From an uncultured Collinsella sp. (GTDB taxonomy: Bacteria; Actinomycetota; Coriobacteriia; Coriobacteriales; Coriobacteriaceae), in assembly GCA_900547505.1 (NCBI GenBank), contig URGY01000001.1:1-28160 (forward strand): 28,160 nt of DNA. Reading direction: 5' to 3'. Shown here one piece after another: positions 5,747 to 15,608 of this stretch (within the stretch, counting starts at the first letter, position 1; the number at the start of each line of letters is the position of its first letter). Position numbers and translations under genes: made by a program. Below the pieces are notes generated by a model. The model ran no database searches. It saw nothing but the letters and a program-made list of their open reading frames with translations, and was not told where the DNA came from.

Positions 5747-8474
5747 GAATCTCGATCTCCTCAGCGGGCAGGGTAAAACGGAAGACGGCCCCATGGGGGT
5801 GGTTGTCGCGAACTTCGATGACGCCGCCATGCGCCTCCACGATGGAGCGGCAGAGCGACAGCCCAAGGCCGATGCTTCGACGCGAATCCACGGGCCGCGT
5901 ATTGCCTGAGGTAAAGAAGCGCTCAAAGATATGAGGCTTGTCGCAGTCTGCCACACCCGGCCCATCGTCTGCGACGTCCACCACGACGAACGCGCCCTCG
6001 CGACGTGCGCTGATGGTGACAGTCGAGTCCTCGGGCGTGTATTTGAAGGCGTTCATGATGAGATTCGTAAGCACCTGCATGATGAGATGGACGTCGACGC
6101 GTACCAGCAGGATGTCGTCAGTGTGCTCGATGGTGACGGCATGTCCATGCGATGCTTGGGCGACATGGCTGAGGGCGGCCTCGATGACCTCGTCGATGAG
6201 CTCGGATGTGAGGTTGAGGCGAATGGTGCCGTCCTCGACGCGTGTGATGGCGAGGAGGTTCTCCACGGTATCGATAAGCCAGAGGGAGTCATCGTAGATG
6301 GCATCGGCAAGATCGCAGCGTTGTTCGAGGCTGAGCCTCTCGTCGCTCTTCCGAAGGATTGCCGCAGATCCGGATATAGCCGTGAGGGGTGTCCTCAAAT
6401 CGTGGCCGATGGAGCGCAAAAGGTTGGCGCGCAGCTGCTCGTTTTTCGCCAAGACCGCAGCCTCTTCGCGCTCTTGCGCCGCTCGGTCACTTTCGAGCGC
6501 CAAGGCGCATTCACCTACGATAGATAGGACGATCGAATGCTCGAAGGCTTCGGTCTCGCGCCCCTCCAGGGCGATGCCGATGACACCGAATACCTTGTCG
6601 CCGGTGCGAACCGCGAGGTAGAGACAGCGCGCCTCAGGCAGGGTCCGCGTGCTTGCGCCCGCGCGCTTGTTGTTGGTGAAGGTCCAGGTTGCAACGGCGC
6701 GCTCGTAGTCGGTGAGCAGCGACGCGGATCGGTTTTCGGTGCCAGCGGACTCATAGAGCGCCTTGCCGAGCGTGCCGTGTTCGGCGGGGTAGAAGACCAC
6801 GTCGAGTTTTAGCAGTTTGACGAGTTGGTTCATGGCGACGCGGGCGCACTCCTCCGCGCTATGGGCTTGCTGTAAGAGCTGGTTCGTTTCGAGGAGTACG
6901 CGCGTTTTGAATGCGTTCTCGGCGGAGGTACGGGCATTGTCGGCGATGCGCGCAGTTAACTCGCCGGCGACCATAGCGGTAGCGAACATGATGCCGAACG
7001 TGACCAGATAGCTTCGGTCGTAGCTGGCGAGCGAAAACAGAGGCGTGACGAAGCAGAAGTTGTAAAGCACTACAGAGAGCACGCTCGATACGATCGTGCA
7101 GATACGCCCCGTCGTGGTGACGGCGGTCAGCAGGGCCGTGAGGATATAGAGGGATATGATGCTGGAATCGGCAAATCCCAGATGGCGGAAAGCCGTGCCG
7201 ATCGCCGTGGCGACAAGAGAGAGGGCCAGCGTGCGAAGCACGTTTCGGCTGCTGGGCGGCTGCAGGGCGAGCGCATGGCGGCGTCCTTTGGGTCGGGAGG
7301 GCGGAGTCGACTGGTCTGGAATGATGTAAATGTCGAGGTTCGGGGCGAATGTTATGAGCTGTTCTACGAGAGATTTGCGGCCAAAGAGGGCCTGACGGAC
7401 GCTGCTGTGCTCGCCCGTGCGCCCCATGACGATCTTCGAAATACCCGACAGGCGTGCGAACTCGGAGATCTGAAACGCGACGTCGTCGCCATAGACGGTT
7501 TCCATATGTGCTCCGAGCTGCTCGGCTAGGGCGATATTGGCTGCAAGCTTGGCGCGCTCATCATCGCTCATGGCTTGCGTGCGCGGGCTCTCTACGAACA
7601 GGGCGACGAGCTCGCTGCGAAACGCTTTCGCCATGCGTGCGGCGGCACGGACGATGCGGGGATTGGTCGGCGCCGGGGAGACACAGACTAAGATACGCTC
7701 CTTGGTGTAGTAGTCACGGTTTCCCAGCACGCGTGCGGCGTCTGTGAGGTGGCCGGTGCGATCGGCGCAGCGGCGCAGCGCGATTTCTCGGAGTGCGGTG
7801 AGGTTTTCGACGGTAAAAAAATGCTGTTGCGCTCGGTCGGCTTGTGCGGGACGGTAGACGAGGCCGGCGCGAAGGCGCTCAAGTAGGTCTTCGGGCTCTA
7901 TGTCGACGAGCTCGACCTGGTCGGCATCATCGAAGATACGGTCGGGGATTCGTTCGCTCACGACAACGCCGGTGATGGATGCAACCATGTCGTTTAGGCT
8001 CTCGATATGCTGAACGTTTACGGTCGTATAGACGTCGATACCCGCATGTAGAAGTTCCTCGACGTCTTGATAGCGTTTGTCGTGGCGAGACCCCGGCGCA
8101 TTCGTATGGGCGAGCTCGTCGACAAGGATGAGCTGAGGGGCGCGCTCGATAGCCACATCTAGATCGAACTCGCTGAGTGCAATGCCGTTGTGCTCGATGA
8201 GTTTACAGGGCACGTTCTCAAGCCCTTGTGCAAGATGGGCAGTTGCCGGACGTTCGTGCGGCTCGATGTATCCCGCGACGACGTCGACACCTCGCCGCTT
8301 GGCGGCGTGGGCGGCTTGAAGCATCGCATAGGTTTTGCCTGCGCCAGCAGCGTAGCCAAAGAAAATCTTGAGGTGTCCCCGGCTGGTCCGAGCGTCATCG
8401 GCGGCCTCGTCTTTCTCAATTGCCTTGAGGATGAGGTCTGGATTGACGCGAGTGTCCGATGCGTCGCGCTGCAT
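5739..8474 (-). CDS. kdpD: Potassium/turgor sensor histidine kinase KdpD
   Basis: A 911-residue membrane sensor kinase that phosphorylates KdpE. The order of domains is: N-terminal KdpD domain with Walker A GYAAGAGKT (40-48) and ILVDELAHTNAPGSRH, a universal-stress-like domain (ERILVCVSPAPTNPRIVRAA), four membrane segments (LALSLVATAIGTAF to FGIMFATAMVAGEL), a GAF-like region, HisKA with RSIGHDLRTPLTAISG (His691), and HATPase with NLIMNAFKYTP, DDGPGV and GLGLSLC. The start at 8474 (MQRDASDTRV) has AGAAAGG 7-8 bases upstream; a 32-codon longer frame starts in promoter DNA and is rejected. It is divergent from kdpFABC. Confidence 0.95.
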   Translation of the reverse strand: MQRDASDTRVNPDLILKAIEKDEAADDARTSRGHLKIFFGYAAGAGKTYAMLQAAHAAKRRGVDVVAGYIEPHERPATAHLAQGLENVPCKLIEHNGIALSEFDLDVAIERAPQLILVDELAHTNAPGSRHDKRYQDVEELLHAGIDVYTTVNVQHIESLNDMVASITGVVVSERIPDRIFDDADQVELVDIEPEDLLERLRAGLVYRPAQADRAQQHFFTVENLTALREIALRRCADRTGHLTDAARVLGNRDYYTKERILVCVSPAPTNPRIVRAAARMAKAFRSELVALFVESPRTQAMSDDERAKLAANIALAEQLGAHMETVYGDDVAFQISEFARLSGISKIVMGRTGEHSSVRQALFGRKSLVEQLITFAPNLDIYIIPDQSTPPSRPKGRRHALALQPPSSRNVLRTLALSLVATAIGTAFRHLGFADSSIISLYILTALLTAVTTTGRICTIVSSVLSVVLYNFCFVTPLFSLASYDRSYLVTFGIMFATAMVAGELTARIADNARTSAENAFKTRVLLETNQLLQQAHSAEECARVAMNQLVKLLKLDVVFYPAEHGTLGKALYESAGTENRSASLLTDYERAVATWTFTNNKRAGASTRTLPEARCLYLAVRTGDKVFGVIGIALEGRETEAFEHSIVLSIVGECALALESDRAAQEREEAAVLAKNEQLRANLLRSIGHDLRTPLTAISGSAAILRKSDERLSLEQRCDLADAIYDDSLWLIDTVENLLAITRVEDGTIRLNLTSELIDEVIEAALSHVAQASHGHAVTIEHTDDILLVRVDVHLIMQVLTNLIMNAFKYTPEDSTVTISARREGAFVVVDVADDGPGVADCDKPHIFERFFTSGNTRPVDSRRSIGLGLSLCRSIVEAHGGVIEVRDNHPHGAVFRFTLPAEEIEIHE

Positions 8475-8718
8475 AGCGTAGCCTTTCTGAAACGTTGTCC
8501 ATGCGTGCATACGCGGTGAGGACGCCACTGTATGCTCGCGAGGTCGAGTATAGGCGCACTGCAGCCGCAATAGTGCTTTCTACCTGCATCTTTACGGCAT
8601 CTTAAGGACGTGAGCCCCGGCCCTCACGCCTCTTTAATCCCTAGAAGCGTTTACTGTCCCCAGACGCTTGCGAGAGCAGGCGTCCGAGACATCGGACCGC
8701 GCGTGAAAGGGGCGGTAA
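8475..8718. promoter_or_regulatory. Divergent kdpD / kdpFABC control region
   Basis: 244 bases between the two divergent operons, with no gene. It contains a direct repeat GCATCTT...GCATCTT spaced 11 bp apart (8586 and 8597), roughly one helical turn, then a small hairpin CGTGAG/CTCACG (8609-8628) and an inverted pair AAGCGT...ACGCTT (8645-8671). The direct repeats sit on one face of the helix, as expected for dimeric KdpE binding, but no site was recognised by sequence. No c-di-AMP riboswitch fold was recognised. Confidence 0.4.
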
Positions 8719-8805
8719 ATGGACATCCTCATTCCCATCATCGGAGTCGTCTGCATTGGACTCCTTATCTATTACATCTACATTCTGATGAGGAGTGATT
8801 CGTAA
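8719..8805 (+). CDS. kdpF: KdpF small membrane subunit
   Basis: A 28-codon frame starting MDILIPIIGVVCIGLLIYYI and ending RSDS: one hydrophobic helix, nearly the same length as the ~29-residue KdpF of enterobacteria, where it stabilises the KdpABC complex. AAAGGGGCGG lies just before the ATG. It ends 3 bases before the kdpA start, so translation is coupled. Size, hydrophobicity and position directly before kdpA support the call; sequence identity to known KdpF is not expected to be high. Confidence 0.88.
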   Translation: MDILIPIIGVVCIGLLIYYIYILMRSDS

Positions 8806-8808
8806 ACT

Positions 8809-10632
8809 ATGGACGCTGCGATTCAGTACATCTTGTACTTTGCCGTGCTCGTCGTCCTGGCCGTTCCGCTCGGTCGGTTCATGGCCCATATCATGGATGG
8901 TGAGCATACGTTCCTGTCGCCTGTGATTGCTCCTGTGGAGCGTGGCGTCTATCGTCTGCTTCGCATCGACGCGGCAGAGCAGATGGGGTGTAGGCGCTAT
9001 CTGGCGAGCGTGCTGGTCTTTTCGGGGATCGGCCTCGTGGCTCTTGTGGCACTCCAGGCGTTTCAGTCCTTCTTGCCAGGCAATCCCCAGCACCTGCCGG
9101 GTGTGTCATGGGACCTGTCGTTCAATACGGCTGCTTCCTTCATAACCAACACCAACTGGCAGTCCTACTCCGGTGAGACCACCCTGTCCTACCTTGTGCA
9201 GTTCATGGGCCTCACCGTGCAGAACTTCGTTTCCGCTGGCACCGGTATCGCGGTCATGTTCGCGCTGATTCGCGGCTTCCGTCAGGTCAAGGAGCAGGGT
9301 CTGGGTTCCTTCTGGGTCGACCTCATCCGCACCGTCCTGTATGTGCTCATCCCGCTGAACCTCGTGTTCGGCATCTGCCTGGCTGCCGGTGGCGTCATCT
9401 CCAACTTCCAGCCGGCTCAGAAGGCTGAGCTCGTAGAGCCCGTCGCTGTCCAGCCTAATGCAGACGGCGGCTGGAGCGTCATCGACGGCGCCGAGATCGA
9501 GGGCGACACGGTCAAGGTCGACGGCAAGGTTGTCGAGGGCGGGCGCGTGGTCACCGAGCAGTTCCTGCCCCAGGGTCCCGCGGCTCCTCAGGTCGCCATC
9601 AAGCAGTCCGGCACCAACGGCGGCGGCTTCTTCGGAGTGAACTCCGCTCATCCGTATGAGAACCCCAGCGCCTTCACCAACATCATCGAGATGACCAGCC
9701 TGCTGCTGATCCCGGCCGCCTGTTGCTTCACCTTCGGTATCGGCGTCAAGAACACCAAGCAGGGCAAGGCCATCTTTGCCGCCATGTTCATCCTGCTGGT
9801 GATCTTCACCGGCATCATCGCCCTCAACGAGCATGCGGGCACCCCGCAGCTGGCAGATGGCGGCGCGGTCAACATCGAGATGACTGATGGCCAGGCTGGC
9901 GGCAACATGGAGGGCAAGGAGAGCCGCTTTGGCATCGCCTCCTCTTCCACCTGGTCCGCTTTCACGACGGCTGCTTCCAACGGCTCGGTTAACTCCATGC
10001 ACGACTCCTACACCCCGCTGGGCGGTTTTGTCCAGATGCTCCAGATGGCTCTGGGCGAGGTCGTCTTCGGCGGCGTGGGCTGCGGCCTGTACGGCATGAT
10101 CGGCTTCGCCATCCTCACAGTGTTCATCGCCGGCCTTATGGTCGGCCGCACGCCCGAGTTCCTGGGCAAGAAGATCGAGCCGGGCGAGATGCGCTGGGCA
10201 GTTGTCCTGTGCCTGGCAACTCCGTTTGCCATTCTGGTTTGCTCGGCCATCGCCTGCATGGTGCCCGGTCTTGCCGACCAGCTCAACAATGGTGGCGCGC
10301 ACGGCTTCTCCGAGGTGCTGTATGCCTTCACCTCATGCGGCGGCAACAACGGCTCGGCGTTTGCAGGCATGAACTGCAACATTCCCTGGATCAACGTCAT
10401 GCTCGGCCTCGAGATGCTGTTCGCCCGCTTCATGCCCATCATCGGTACGCTGGCTATCGCCGGCTCGCTGGCCAAGAAGGGTAAGGTCGCCGAGAGCGCC
10501 GGTACCCTGTCTACCACCAACGGCATGTTCGTATTCCTGCTCGTGTTCATCGTTCTGCTGATCGGTGCCCTGAGCTTCTTCCCAGCCCTGGCGCTTGGCC
10601 CCGTTGCCGAGTTCTTCCAGATGATTGCGTAA
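8809..10632 (+). CDS. kdpA: Potassium-transporting ATPase subunit KdpA
   Basis: A 607-residue polytopic subunit that binds and translocates K+ in the KdpFABC pump. Selectivity-filter and pore segments of the family are visible: [42 protein letters not shown], and [11 protein letters not shown] near residue 500. It is longer than the ~557-residue enterobacterial form because of hydrophilic stretches near residues 200-260 ([15 protein letters not shown]) and 340-390 ([15 protein letters not shown]), probably extracytoplasmic loops. The ATG overlaps the end of kdpF closely, with AGGAG inside kdpF. It is followed 16 bases later by kdpB. Confidence 0.97.
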   Translation: MDAAIQYILYFAVLVVLAVPLGRFMAHIMDGEHTFLSPVIAPVERGVYRLLRIDAAEQMGCRRYLASVLVFSGIGLVALVALQAFQSFLPGNPQHLPGVSWDLSFNTAASFITNTNWQSYSGETTLSYLVQFMGLTVQNFVSAGTGIAVMFALIRGFRQVKEQGLGSFWVDLIRTVLYVLIPLNLVFGICLAAGGVISNFQPAQKAELVEPVAVQPNADGGWSVIDGAEIEGDTVKVDGKVVEGGRVVTEQFLPQGPAAPQVAIKQSGTNGGGFFGVNSAHPYENPSAFTNIIEMTSLLLIPAACCFTFGIGVKNTKQGKAIFAAMFILLVIFTGIIALNEHAGTPQLADGGAVNIEMTDGQAGGNMEGKESRFGIASSSTWSAFTTAASNGSVNSMHDSYTPLGGFVQMLQMALGEVVFGGVGCGLYGMIGFAILTVFIAGLMVGRTPEFLGKKIEPGEMRWAVVLCLATPFAILVCSAIACMVPGLADQLNNGGAHGFSEVLYAFTSCGGNNGSAFAGMNCNIPWINVMLGLEMLFARFMPIIGTLAIAGSLAKKGKVAESAGTLSTTNGMFVFLLVFIVLLIGALSFFPALALGPVAEFFQMIA

Positions 10633-10648
10633 AGGAGGGCGCAGATTT

Positions 10649-12709
10649 ATGACTATGCAAAAAGACATGATGGGCCGCGCGGTTCGCGACTCGTTTGCCA
10701 AGCTGGATCCTCGCGTCCAGATTCAAAACCCGGTCATGTTCCTGGTGTGGCTTTCCGCCGTCATGACCTCCGTCCCGGCCGTCGCTTCCATCTTCGGTGT
10801 GCAGGACGCGGGTGTGCCCACCTACTATGTGGTCGCCATCGCGGTCATCCTGTGGTTCACCGACCTGTTCTCGAACTTCGCCGAGGCGCTTGCCGAGGGC
10901 CGCGGTAAGGCCCAGGCCGATTCCCTGCGTGCGGCCAAGAAGGATGTCGAGGCCCATCGCATCGAGTCCGTTGAGGACAAGGAGCACTTCACCGTCGTTC
11001 CTGGCACCGAGCTCACGCGCGGCGACCTGGTGATCGTACGCGCCGGCGAGCAGATTCCCGGCGACGGCGACGTCATCGAGGGCGCTGCCTCCGTTGACGA
11101 GTCCGCCATCACCGGCGAGTCCGCCCCCGTGGTCCGCGAGGCTGGCGGCGACCGCTCTGCCGTTACCGGCGGTACCACGGTGCTGTCCGACTGGATCATC
11201 GTCAAGATCTCCAGTGAGCCCGGCCAAAGCTTCCTGGACAAGATGATCGCGATGGTCGAGGGTGCCGCGCGCAAGAAGACCCCTAACGAGATCGCTCTGG
11301 AGATCTTCCTGGTGGCCCTCTCCATCGTCTTTATCCTGGTCACGCTGGCCCTGTATTGTTACTCCTGCTTCTCGGTCGGTCTTAACGACATGGACAACCC
11401 CACGGCCGTGACCACGCTCGTGGCTCTGCTCGTGTGCCTGGCTCCTACTACCATCGGCGCCCTTCTTTCCGCCATCGGCATCGCCGGCATGAGCCGTCTG
11501 AACGAGGCCAACGTGCTGGCCATGTCCGGCCGCGCCATCGAGGCCGCCGGCGACGTCGACATCCTCATGCTCGACAAGACCGGCACCATCACCCTGGGTA
11601 ACCGCCAAGCCGCCGAGTTCATCCCGGTCGACGGCATCGATCCCGCGGAGCTGGCCGATGCCGCCCAGCTTTCCTCGCTGGCCGACGAGACCCCCGAAGG
11701 CCGTTCCATCGTCGTGCTCGCCAAGGAGCAGTTCGGTCTGCGCGGCCGCACACTCGAGGATAAGGGTATGGAGTTCATCCCCTTCACCGCGGCGACCCGC
11801 ATGTCCGGTGTGAACTACGAGGGCAATGAGATCCGCAAGGGCGCTGCCGATTCCGTGCGCACCTATGTGGAGGCAGCCGGCGGCGTGTTCTCCCAGGAGT
11901 GCGACGAGGCCGTCGAGCGCATCGCCAAGGCCGGCGGCACCCCGCTGGTCGTGACCAAGAACTGCCGCGTGCTGGGCGTTGTGTACCTCAAGGACATCAT
12001 CAAGTCCGGCGTTAAGGAGAAGTTCGCCGACCTGCGCAAGATGGGCATCAAGACCATCATGGTGACGGGTGATAATCCGCTGACGGCCGCCGCCATCGCA
12101 GCCGAGGCGGGCGTGGACGACTTCCTGGCCGAGGCCACCCCCGAGGGCAAGCTCGAGAAGATCCGCGCGTTCCAGCATGAGGGCCATCTGGTCGCGATGA
12201 CCGGCGACGGCACCAACGACGCGCCGGCGCTGGCGCAGGCGGATGTCGCCGTGGCCATGAACACGGGAACCCAGGCTGCCAAGGAGGCCGGCAACATGGT
12301 CGACCTCGACTCCAGCCCCACCAAGCTCATCGATATCGTGCGTATCGGCAAGCAACTGCTCATGACCCGCGGCTCGCTCACGACCTTCTCGGTCGCCAAC
12401 GACGTCGCCAAGTATTTCGCCATTATCCCGGCGCTATTCTCGCCGATCTACCCCGGGTTGGACGCCCTCAACATCCTGGGGCTCACCAGCCCGTTGACTG
12501 CCGTGCTGTCCGCCATTATCTACAACGCGCTGGTCATCGTCGCGCTGATTCCTGCCGCCCTGAAAGGCGTGAAGTACCGCGAGCTTTCGTCCGGCCAGCT
12601 GCTGACCCACAACCTGCTGGTGTGGGGTCTGGGCGGTATCGTGGCGCCGTTCGTATTCATCAAGATTATCGACATGCTGCTGGCCTTGTTCGGCATTGGC
12701 ATGATGTAG
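10649..12709 (+). CDS. kdpB: Potassium-transporting ATPase ATP-binding subunit KdpB
   Basis: A 686-residue P-type ATPase subunit that energises K+ uptake. TGES appears in the actuator domain, the phosphorylated aspartate is D309 in DKTGTIT, the hinge is [20 protein letters not shown], and the membrane part includes [21 protein letters not shown]. The ATG at 10649 follows AAAGGAGGG at 9 bases; a frame 8 codons longer begins inside the kdpA end and is rejected. Tight spacing to kdpA and kdpC shows one operon. Confidence 0.97.
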   Translation: MTMQKDMMGRAVRDSFAKLDPRVQIQNPVMFLVWLSAVMTSVPAVASIFGVQDAGVPTYYVVAIAVILWFTDLFSNFAEALAEGRGKAQADSLRAAKKDVEAHRIESVEDKEHFTVVPGTELTRGDLVIVRAGEQIPGDGDVIEGAASVDESAITGESAPVVREAGGDRSAVTGGTTVLSDWIIVKISSEPGQSFLDKMIAMVEGAARKKTPNEIALEIFLVALSIVFILVTLALYCYSCFSVGLNDMDNPTAVTTLVALLVCLAPTTIGALLSAIGIAGMSRLNEANVLAMSGRAIEAAGDVDILMLDKTGTITLGNRQAAEFIPVDGIDPAELADAAQLSSLADETPEGRSIVVLAKEQFGLRGRTLEDKGMEFIPFTAATRMSGVNYEGNEIRKGAADSVRTYVEAAGGVFSQECDEAVERIAKAGGTPLVVTKNCRVLGVVYLKDIIKSGVKEKFADLRKMGIKTIMVTGDNPLTAAAIAAEAGVDDFLAEATPEGKLEKIRAFQHEGHLVAMTGDGTNDAPALAQADVAVAMNTGTQAAKEAGNMVDLDSSPTKLIDIVRIGKQLLMTRGSLTTFSVANDVAKYFAIIPALFSPIYPGLDALNILGLTSPLTAVLSAIIYNALVIVALIPAALKGVKYRELSSGQLLTHNLLVWGLGGIVAPFVFIKIIDMLLALFGIGMM

Positions 12710-12721
12710 ACGGAGGTTTGT

Positions 12722-13312
12722 ATGTTCAAAGGTATCGCATCGCGCGCACTTGGCGTGTTCGCGCTGTTTACCATCGTCTGCGGCCTGGGATACACGCTCG
12801 TGGTGACCGGCGTCGCGCAGCTTGCGTTTCCGTACCAGGCGAACGGATCGCTTATTACGGTCGACGGCAAGGTTGTGGGTTCCGAGCTCATCGGCCAGAA
12901 CTTTGAGGATGAGGACCACATGTGGGGCCGCATCCAGAACGTGTCAATTGTCGAAGGCGAAGACGGCGAGCTCATGGCGTACGGTGCCCCGTCCAACCTG
13001 TCCCCGGCGAGTGAGGAGTATCGGCAGCTGATAGATGCGCGCGCGAAGAAGATCCGCGCCGCCAATCCCGATGCCGATATAGACGCTGTGCCCGTCGACC
13101 TGGTGACGTGTTCGGGGTCCGGCCTCGACCCGGAGATCTCTCCGGATGCCGCCGAGTACCAGGTCCCGCGCCTTGCCAAGGCCACGGGCAAAAGTGAGGA
13201 CGAGGTGCGCGACATCATCGCCGCGTGCACCAAGGGCCGTTTCCTCGGCGTGTTCGGCGAGCCCACGGTCAACGTGCTCAAGGTGAACCTTATGCTGGAC
13301 GGCGCGCTGTAG
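12722..13312 (+). CDS. kdpC: Potassium-transporting ATPase subunit KdpC
   Basis: A 196-residue single-span subunit of KdpFABC. An N-terminal membrane helix (FALFTIVCGLGYTLVVTGVAQL) is followed by an outer domain with family segments VGSELIGQNF, VPVDLVTCSGSGLDPEISP, ARLAKATG-type RLAKATGKSEDEV and LGVFGEPTVNVLKVNL. GGAGG is placed 7 bases before the ATG. It is the last kdp structural gene, 12 bases after kdpB. Palindromic repeat copy 2, which ends in TTTTTG, lies 60 bases downstream and may terminate the operon. Confidence 0.96.
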   Translation: MFKGIASRALGVFALFTIVCGLGYTLVVTGVAQLAFPYQANGSLITVDGKVVGSELIGQNFEDEDHMWGRIQNVSIVEGEDGELMAYGAPSNLSPASEEYRQLIDARAKKIRAANPDADIDAVPVDLVTCSGSGLDPEISPDAAEYQVPRLAKATGKSEDEVRDIIAACTKGRFLGVFGEPTVNVLKVNLMLDGAL

Positions 13313-13372
13313 GTGGGGGAGTGGCGGATGAGGGCATGACTGACTATCTGAGCCCTCAATTCCACCCCGCCC

Positions 13373-13449
13373 ATCAGTTGCGGTGAAATACGGACTGTTT
13401 TGGCTGTCAAAAGCCTTATCTACTCCGTATTCCACCGCAACTTTTTGTG
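13373..13449 (+). repeat. Long palindromic repeat, copy 2 (right of the kdp locus)
   Basis: The same 77 bp as 4958-5034, in the same orientation, with one difference (A at 13412). The hairpin ending in TTTTTG lies 60 bases after kdpC and would terminate it. With copy 1 it forms direct repeats around the complete kdp locus, 8,415 bp apart. Confidence 0.93.
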
Positions 13450-13491
13450 AGGGTCGGGATTGAAGGTGAGGAGTGCGAGCGAGTGCGGATA

Positions 13492-13530
13492 CGGCAGTTG
13501 CTGATACGATAAGTACGTTAGCAACTGCCG
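13492..13530. promoter_or_regulatory. Perfect hairpin in the leader of the oxidoreductase gene
   Basis: CGGCAGTTGCT (13492-13502) pairs perfectly with AGCAACTGCCG (13520-13530) across a 17-base loop, 30 bases before the start codon. No T-run follows, so it is more likely an operator or a leader RNA structure than a terminator. Confidence 0.55.
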
Positions 13531-13559
13531 CCGAGCGGCTCAAACGAAAGGAAGCCTGT

Positions 13560-15509
13560 ATGGAGTCCTCCGCCTACCCGATGCTCTTTAGTCCGATCAA
13601 GGTCGGTACGACCGAGGTCAAGAACCGCGTCTTTATGCCGCCGGTATCTACCAACCTGGCCGATCACGGCTATGTGACCGACGACTTGGTCGATCATTAC
13701 CGTGCCCGCGCCAAGGGCGGCGTGGGCCTCATCATTACCGAGGTCGTGACGGTCGAGCCCACCTATACCTATCTGCCGGGTGACATGTGCTGTTACGATG
13801 ACACGTTTATCCCTGGCTGGGAAAAGCTCGCCGCGGCCGTCCACGAGTATGGCTGCAAGATCATGCCGCAGCTCTTCCACCCCGCCTACATGGCCTTTAA
13901 CATTCCGGGTACGCCGCGCCTGATCGCTCCGTCCTTTGTGGGCCCGTCTTACGCCCGCGAGGCACCGCGTCCCATCACGGTCGATGAGATCCACGAGCTC
14001 ACGCATCAGTTTGGTGACGCTGCCGTTCGTATGCAGAAGGCTGGCGTCGATGGCGTCGAGGTCCATGCGGCACACGCCCACGGTATGCTCGGCGGTTTTT
14101 TGACCCCGCTCTATAACAAGCGTACCGATGAGTACGGCGGTTCGCTCGACGCCCGTATGCGCTTCCTGCTCGAGGTCATCGCCGAGATTCGCGAACGCTG
14201 CGGCAAGGACTTTATCATCGACGTCCGCATCTCGGGCGACGAGTACACCGATGGCGGTCTGACCCTCAACGATATGATCTACGTCTCGCGTCGCCTGGAG
14301 AAGGCCGGCGTCGACATGATTCACGTGTCGGGCGGCACCACCATCAAGCGCGGCTCTGCGATTCCCGCCGCTGGCACGCAGCAGGCCTCGCACGCCGCTT
14401 GCTCGCGCGAGATCAAAAAGCACGTCAACATTCCCGTCGCCACCGTTGGACGCATCAACGAGGCCTGGATTGCCGAGGAGCTGATCGAGGACGGCGCTGC
14501 CGACATCTGCATGATGGGCCGCGCCAATCTGTGCGATGCCGAGTTCTGCAACAAGGCCGCTGCCGGCAACGCCGACGACATCCGCCCCTGCATTGGCTGC
14601 CTGCGCTGCCTGAACGGCATTATGTTTGGCAAGCGCATCTCCTGCACCGTCAACCCGGACGTGGAGCGCGACGAGGCCGGCTACGAGCCTGCCGCTGAGG
14701 CCAAGAACGTACTGGTTGTGGGCGCCGGTCCCGCGGGCATGGAGGCGGCGTTCATTGCCGCCAAGCGCGGTCACAACGTGGTGCTCGTGGATAAGCAGGA
14801 CGAGCCGGGCGGCGAGATGCGCATCGCGGCCGTTCCGCCGGCAAAGCAGGAACTCACCCGCGTGATCAAGTATCAGTACCGTCGCCTGGCCGAGGCCGGC
14901 GTGAAGTGCGTATTTGGCACCGAGCTTACCGCCGAGGACATTCAGCGCGACTACGCGGGTTACGAGGTCGTCCTGGCTTATGGCGCCGAGCCCATCGCTC
15001 CGGCCTTTATGCAGGGCTTTAAGCAGGTTATGACGGCCGACGACCTGCTGGGCGGCAAGGCTTTCCCGGGTAAGAAGATCGTCATCGTGGGCGGCGGCAC
15101 CGTTGGCTGCGAGACGGCCGATTATCTGGCTCCGCTGGTCAACGACCTGTCGCCGGCCAATCGCGATGTCACCGTCATCGAGATGACTAAGACGCTCGCC
15201 GCCAACGAGGGAGGTGCCGGTCGCGCGGTGCTCATCACGCGCATGCTCTCCAAGGGCGTTCATGTGCTGACCGAGGCCAAGGTGACCGAGATTACCGAGG
15301 ACACCATCAGCTACGAGAAGAATGGCGAGGTCCACACCATCGCCGATGCCGATACGCTGGTGCTCGCCATGGGCTATCGTCCCAACACTAAGCTTGCCGA
15401 CGACCTGGCTGCAGCCGGTGTTGCTGTCCACGTGTTGGGCGACGCCAACAAGTGCGGCAACATCCGCGACGCCATCGGCGATGGCTACAAGGTTGCCCGC
15501 GAGCTCTAG
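13560..15509 (+). CDS. Flavin/Fe-S NAD(P)H-dependent oxidoreductase, enoate reductase / 2,4-dienoyl-CoA reductase type
   Basis: A 649-residue three-part enzyme. Residues 1-~335 form an Old Yellow Enzyme-type FMN barrel (PIKVGTTEVKNRVFMPP, YNKRTDEYGGS). C344, C347, C350 and C362 are the 4Fe-4S ligands. Then come an FAD domain (VLVVGAGPAGMEAA, 384-397) and an NAD(P)H domain (IVIVGGGTVGCETADYL). Such enzymes reduce activated C=C bonds of enoates, dienoyl-CoA or steroid/bile-acid substrates. The usual barrel motif HAAHGY reads HAAHAHGM here, so the position normally held by a proton-donating Tyr differs; the substrate cannot be named. AAAGGAAG precedes the ATG; the longer upstream frame runs through the leader hairpin. 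Monocistronic. Confidence 0.9.
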   Translation: MESSAYPMLFSPIKVGTTEVKNRVFMPPVSTNLADHGYVTDDLVDHYRARAKGGVGLIITEVVTVEPTYTYLPGDMCCYDDTFIPGWEKLAAAVHEYGCKIMPQLFHPAYMAFNIPGTPRLIAPSFVGPSYAREAPRPITVDEIHELTHQFGDAAVRMQKAGVDGVEVHAAHAHGMLGGFLTPLYNKRTDEYGGSLDARMRFLLEVIAEIRERCGKDFIIDVRISGDEYTDGGLTLNDMIYVSRRLEKAGVDMIHVSGGTTIKRGSAIPAAGTQQASHAACSREIKKHVNIPVATVGRINEAWIAEELIEDGAADICMMGRANLCDAEFCNKAAAGNADDIRPCIGCLRCLNGIMFGKRISCTVNPDVERDEAGYEPAAEAKNVLVVGAGPAGMEAAFIAAKRGHNVVLVDKQDEPGGEMRIAAVPPAKQELTRVIKYQYRRLAEAGVKCVFGTELTAEDIQRDYAGYEVVLAYGAEPIAPAFMQGFKQVMTADDLLGGKAFPGKKIVIVGGGTVGCETADYLAPLVNDLSPANRDVTVIEMTKTLAANEGGAGRAVLITRMLSKGVHVLTEAKVTEITEDTISYEKNGEVHTIADADTLVLAMGYRPNTKLADDLAAAGVAVHVLGDANKCGNIRDAIGDGYKVAREL

Positions 15510-15540
15510 TCAACCCCTTTGCACCAATCGATTGCAAAAA

Positions 15541-15583
15541 GCGGCGGCTGCCCTGTGTGTTGGGCAGCCGCCGCCTGCGTTTT
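15541..15583. terminator. Bidirectional terminator
   Basis: A perfect 13-bp GC stem (15541-15553 with 15562-15574) has A5 before it and GTTTT shortly after, so it can end the oxidoreductase transcript on the plus strand and the regulator remnant on the minus strand. Confidence 0.9.
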
Positions 15584-15608
15584 GCCAAAGAAAGATTATT
15601 GTCGGGCC

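Noticed and set aside
8475..8718. c-di-AMP (ydaO-type) riboswitch before kdp
   Set aside because: The leader before kdpF is short and no conserved core of that riboswitch could be recognised.
10547..12355. 602-codon open frame antisense to kdpB
   Set aside because: The plus strand encodes intact KdpB. The antisense frame has no recognisable domain and no ribosome site.
13518..15431. 637-codon open frame antisense to the oxidoreductase gene
   Set aside because: Same reason: a codon-bias shadow of a complete enzyme gene.
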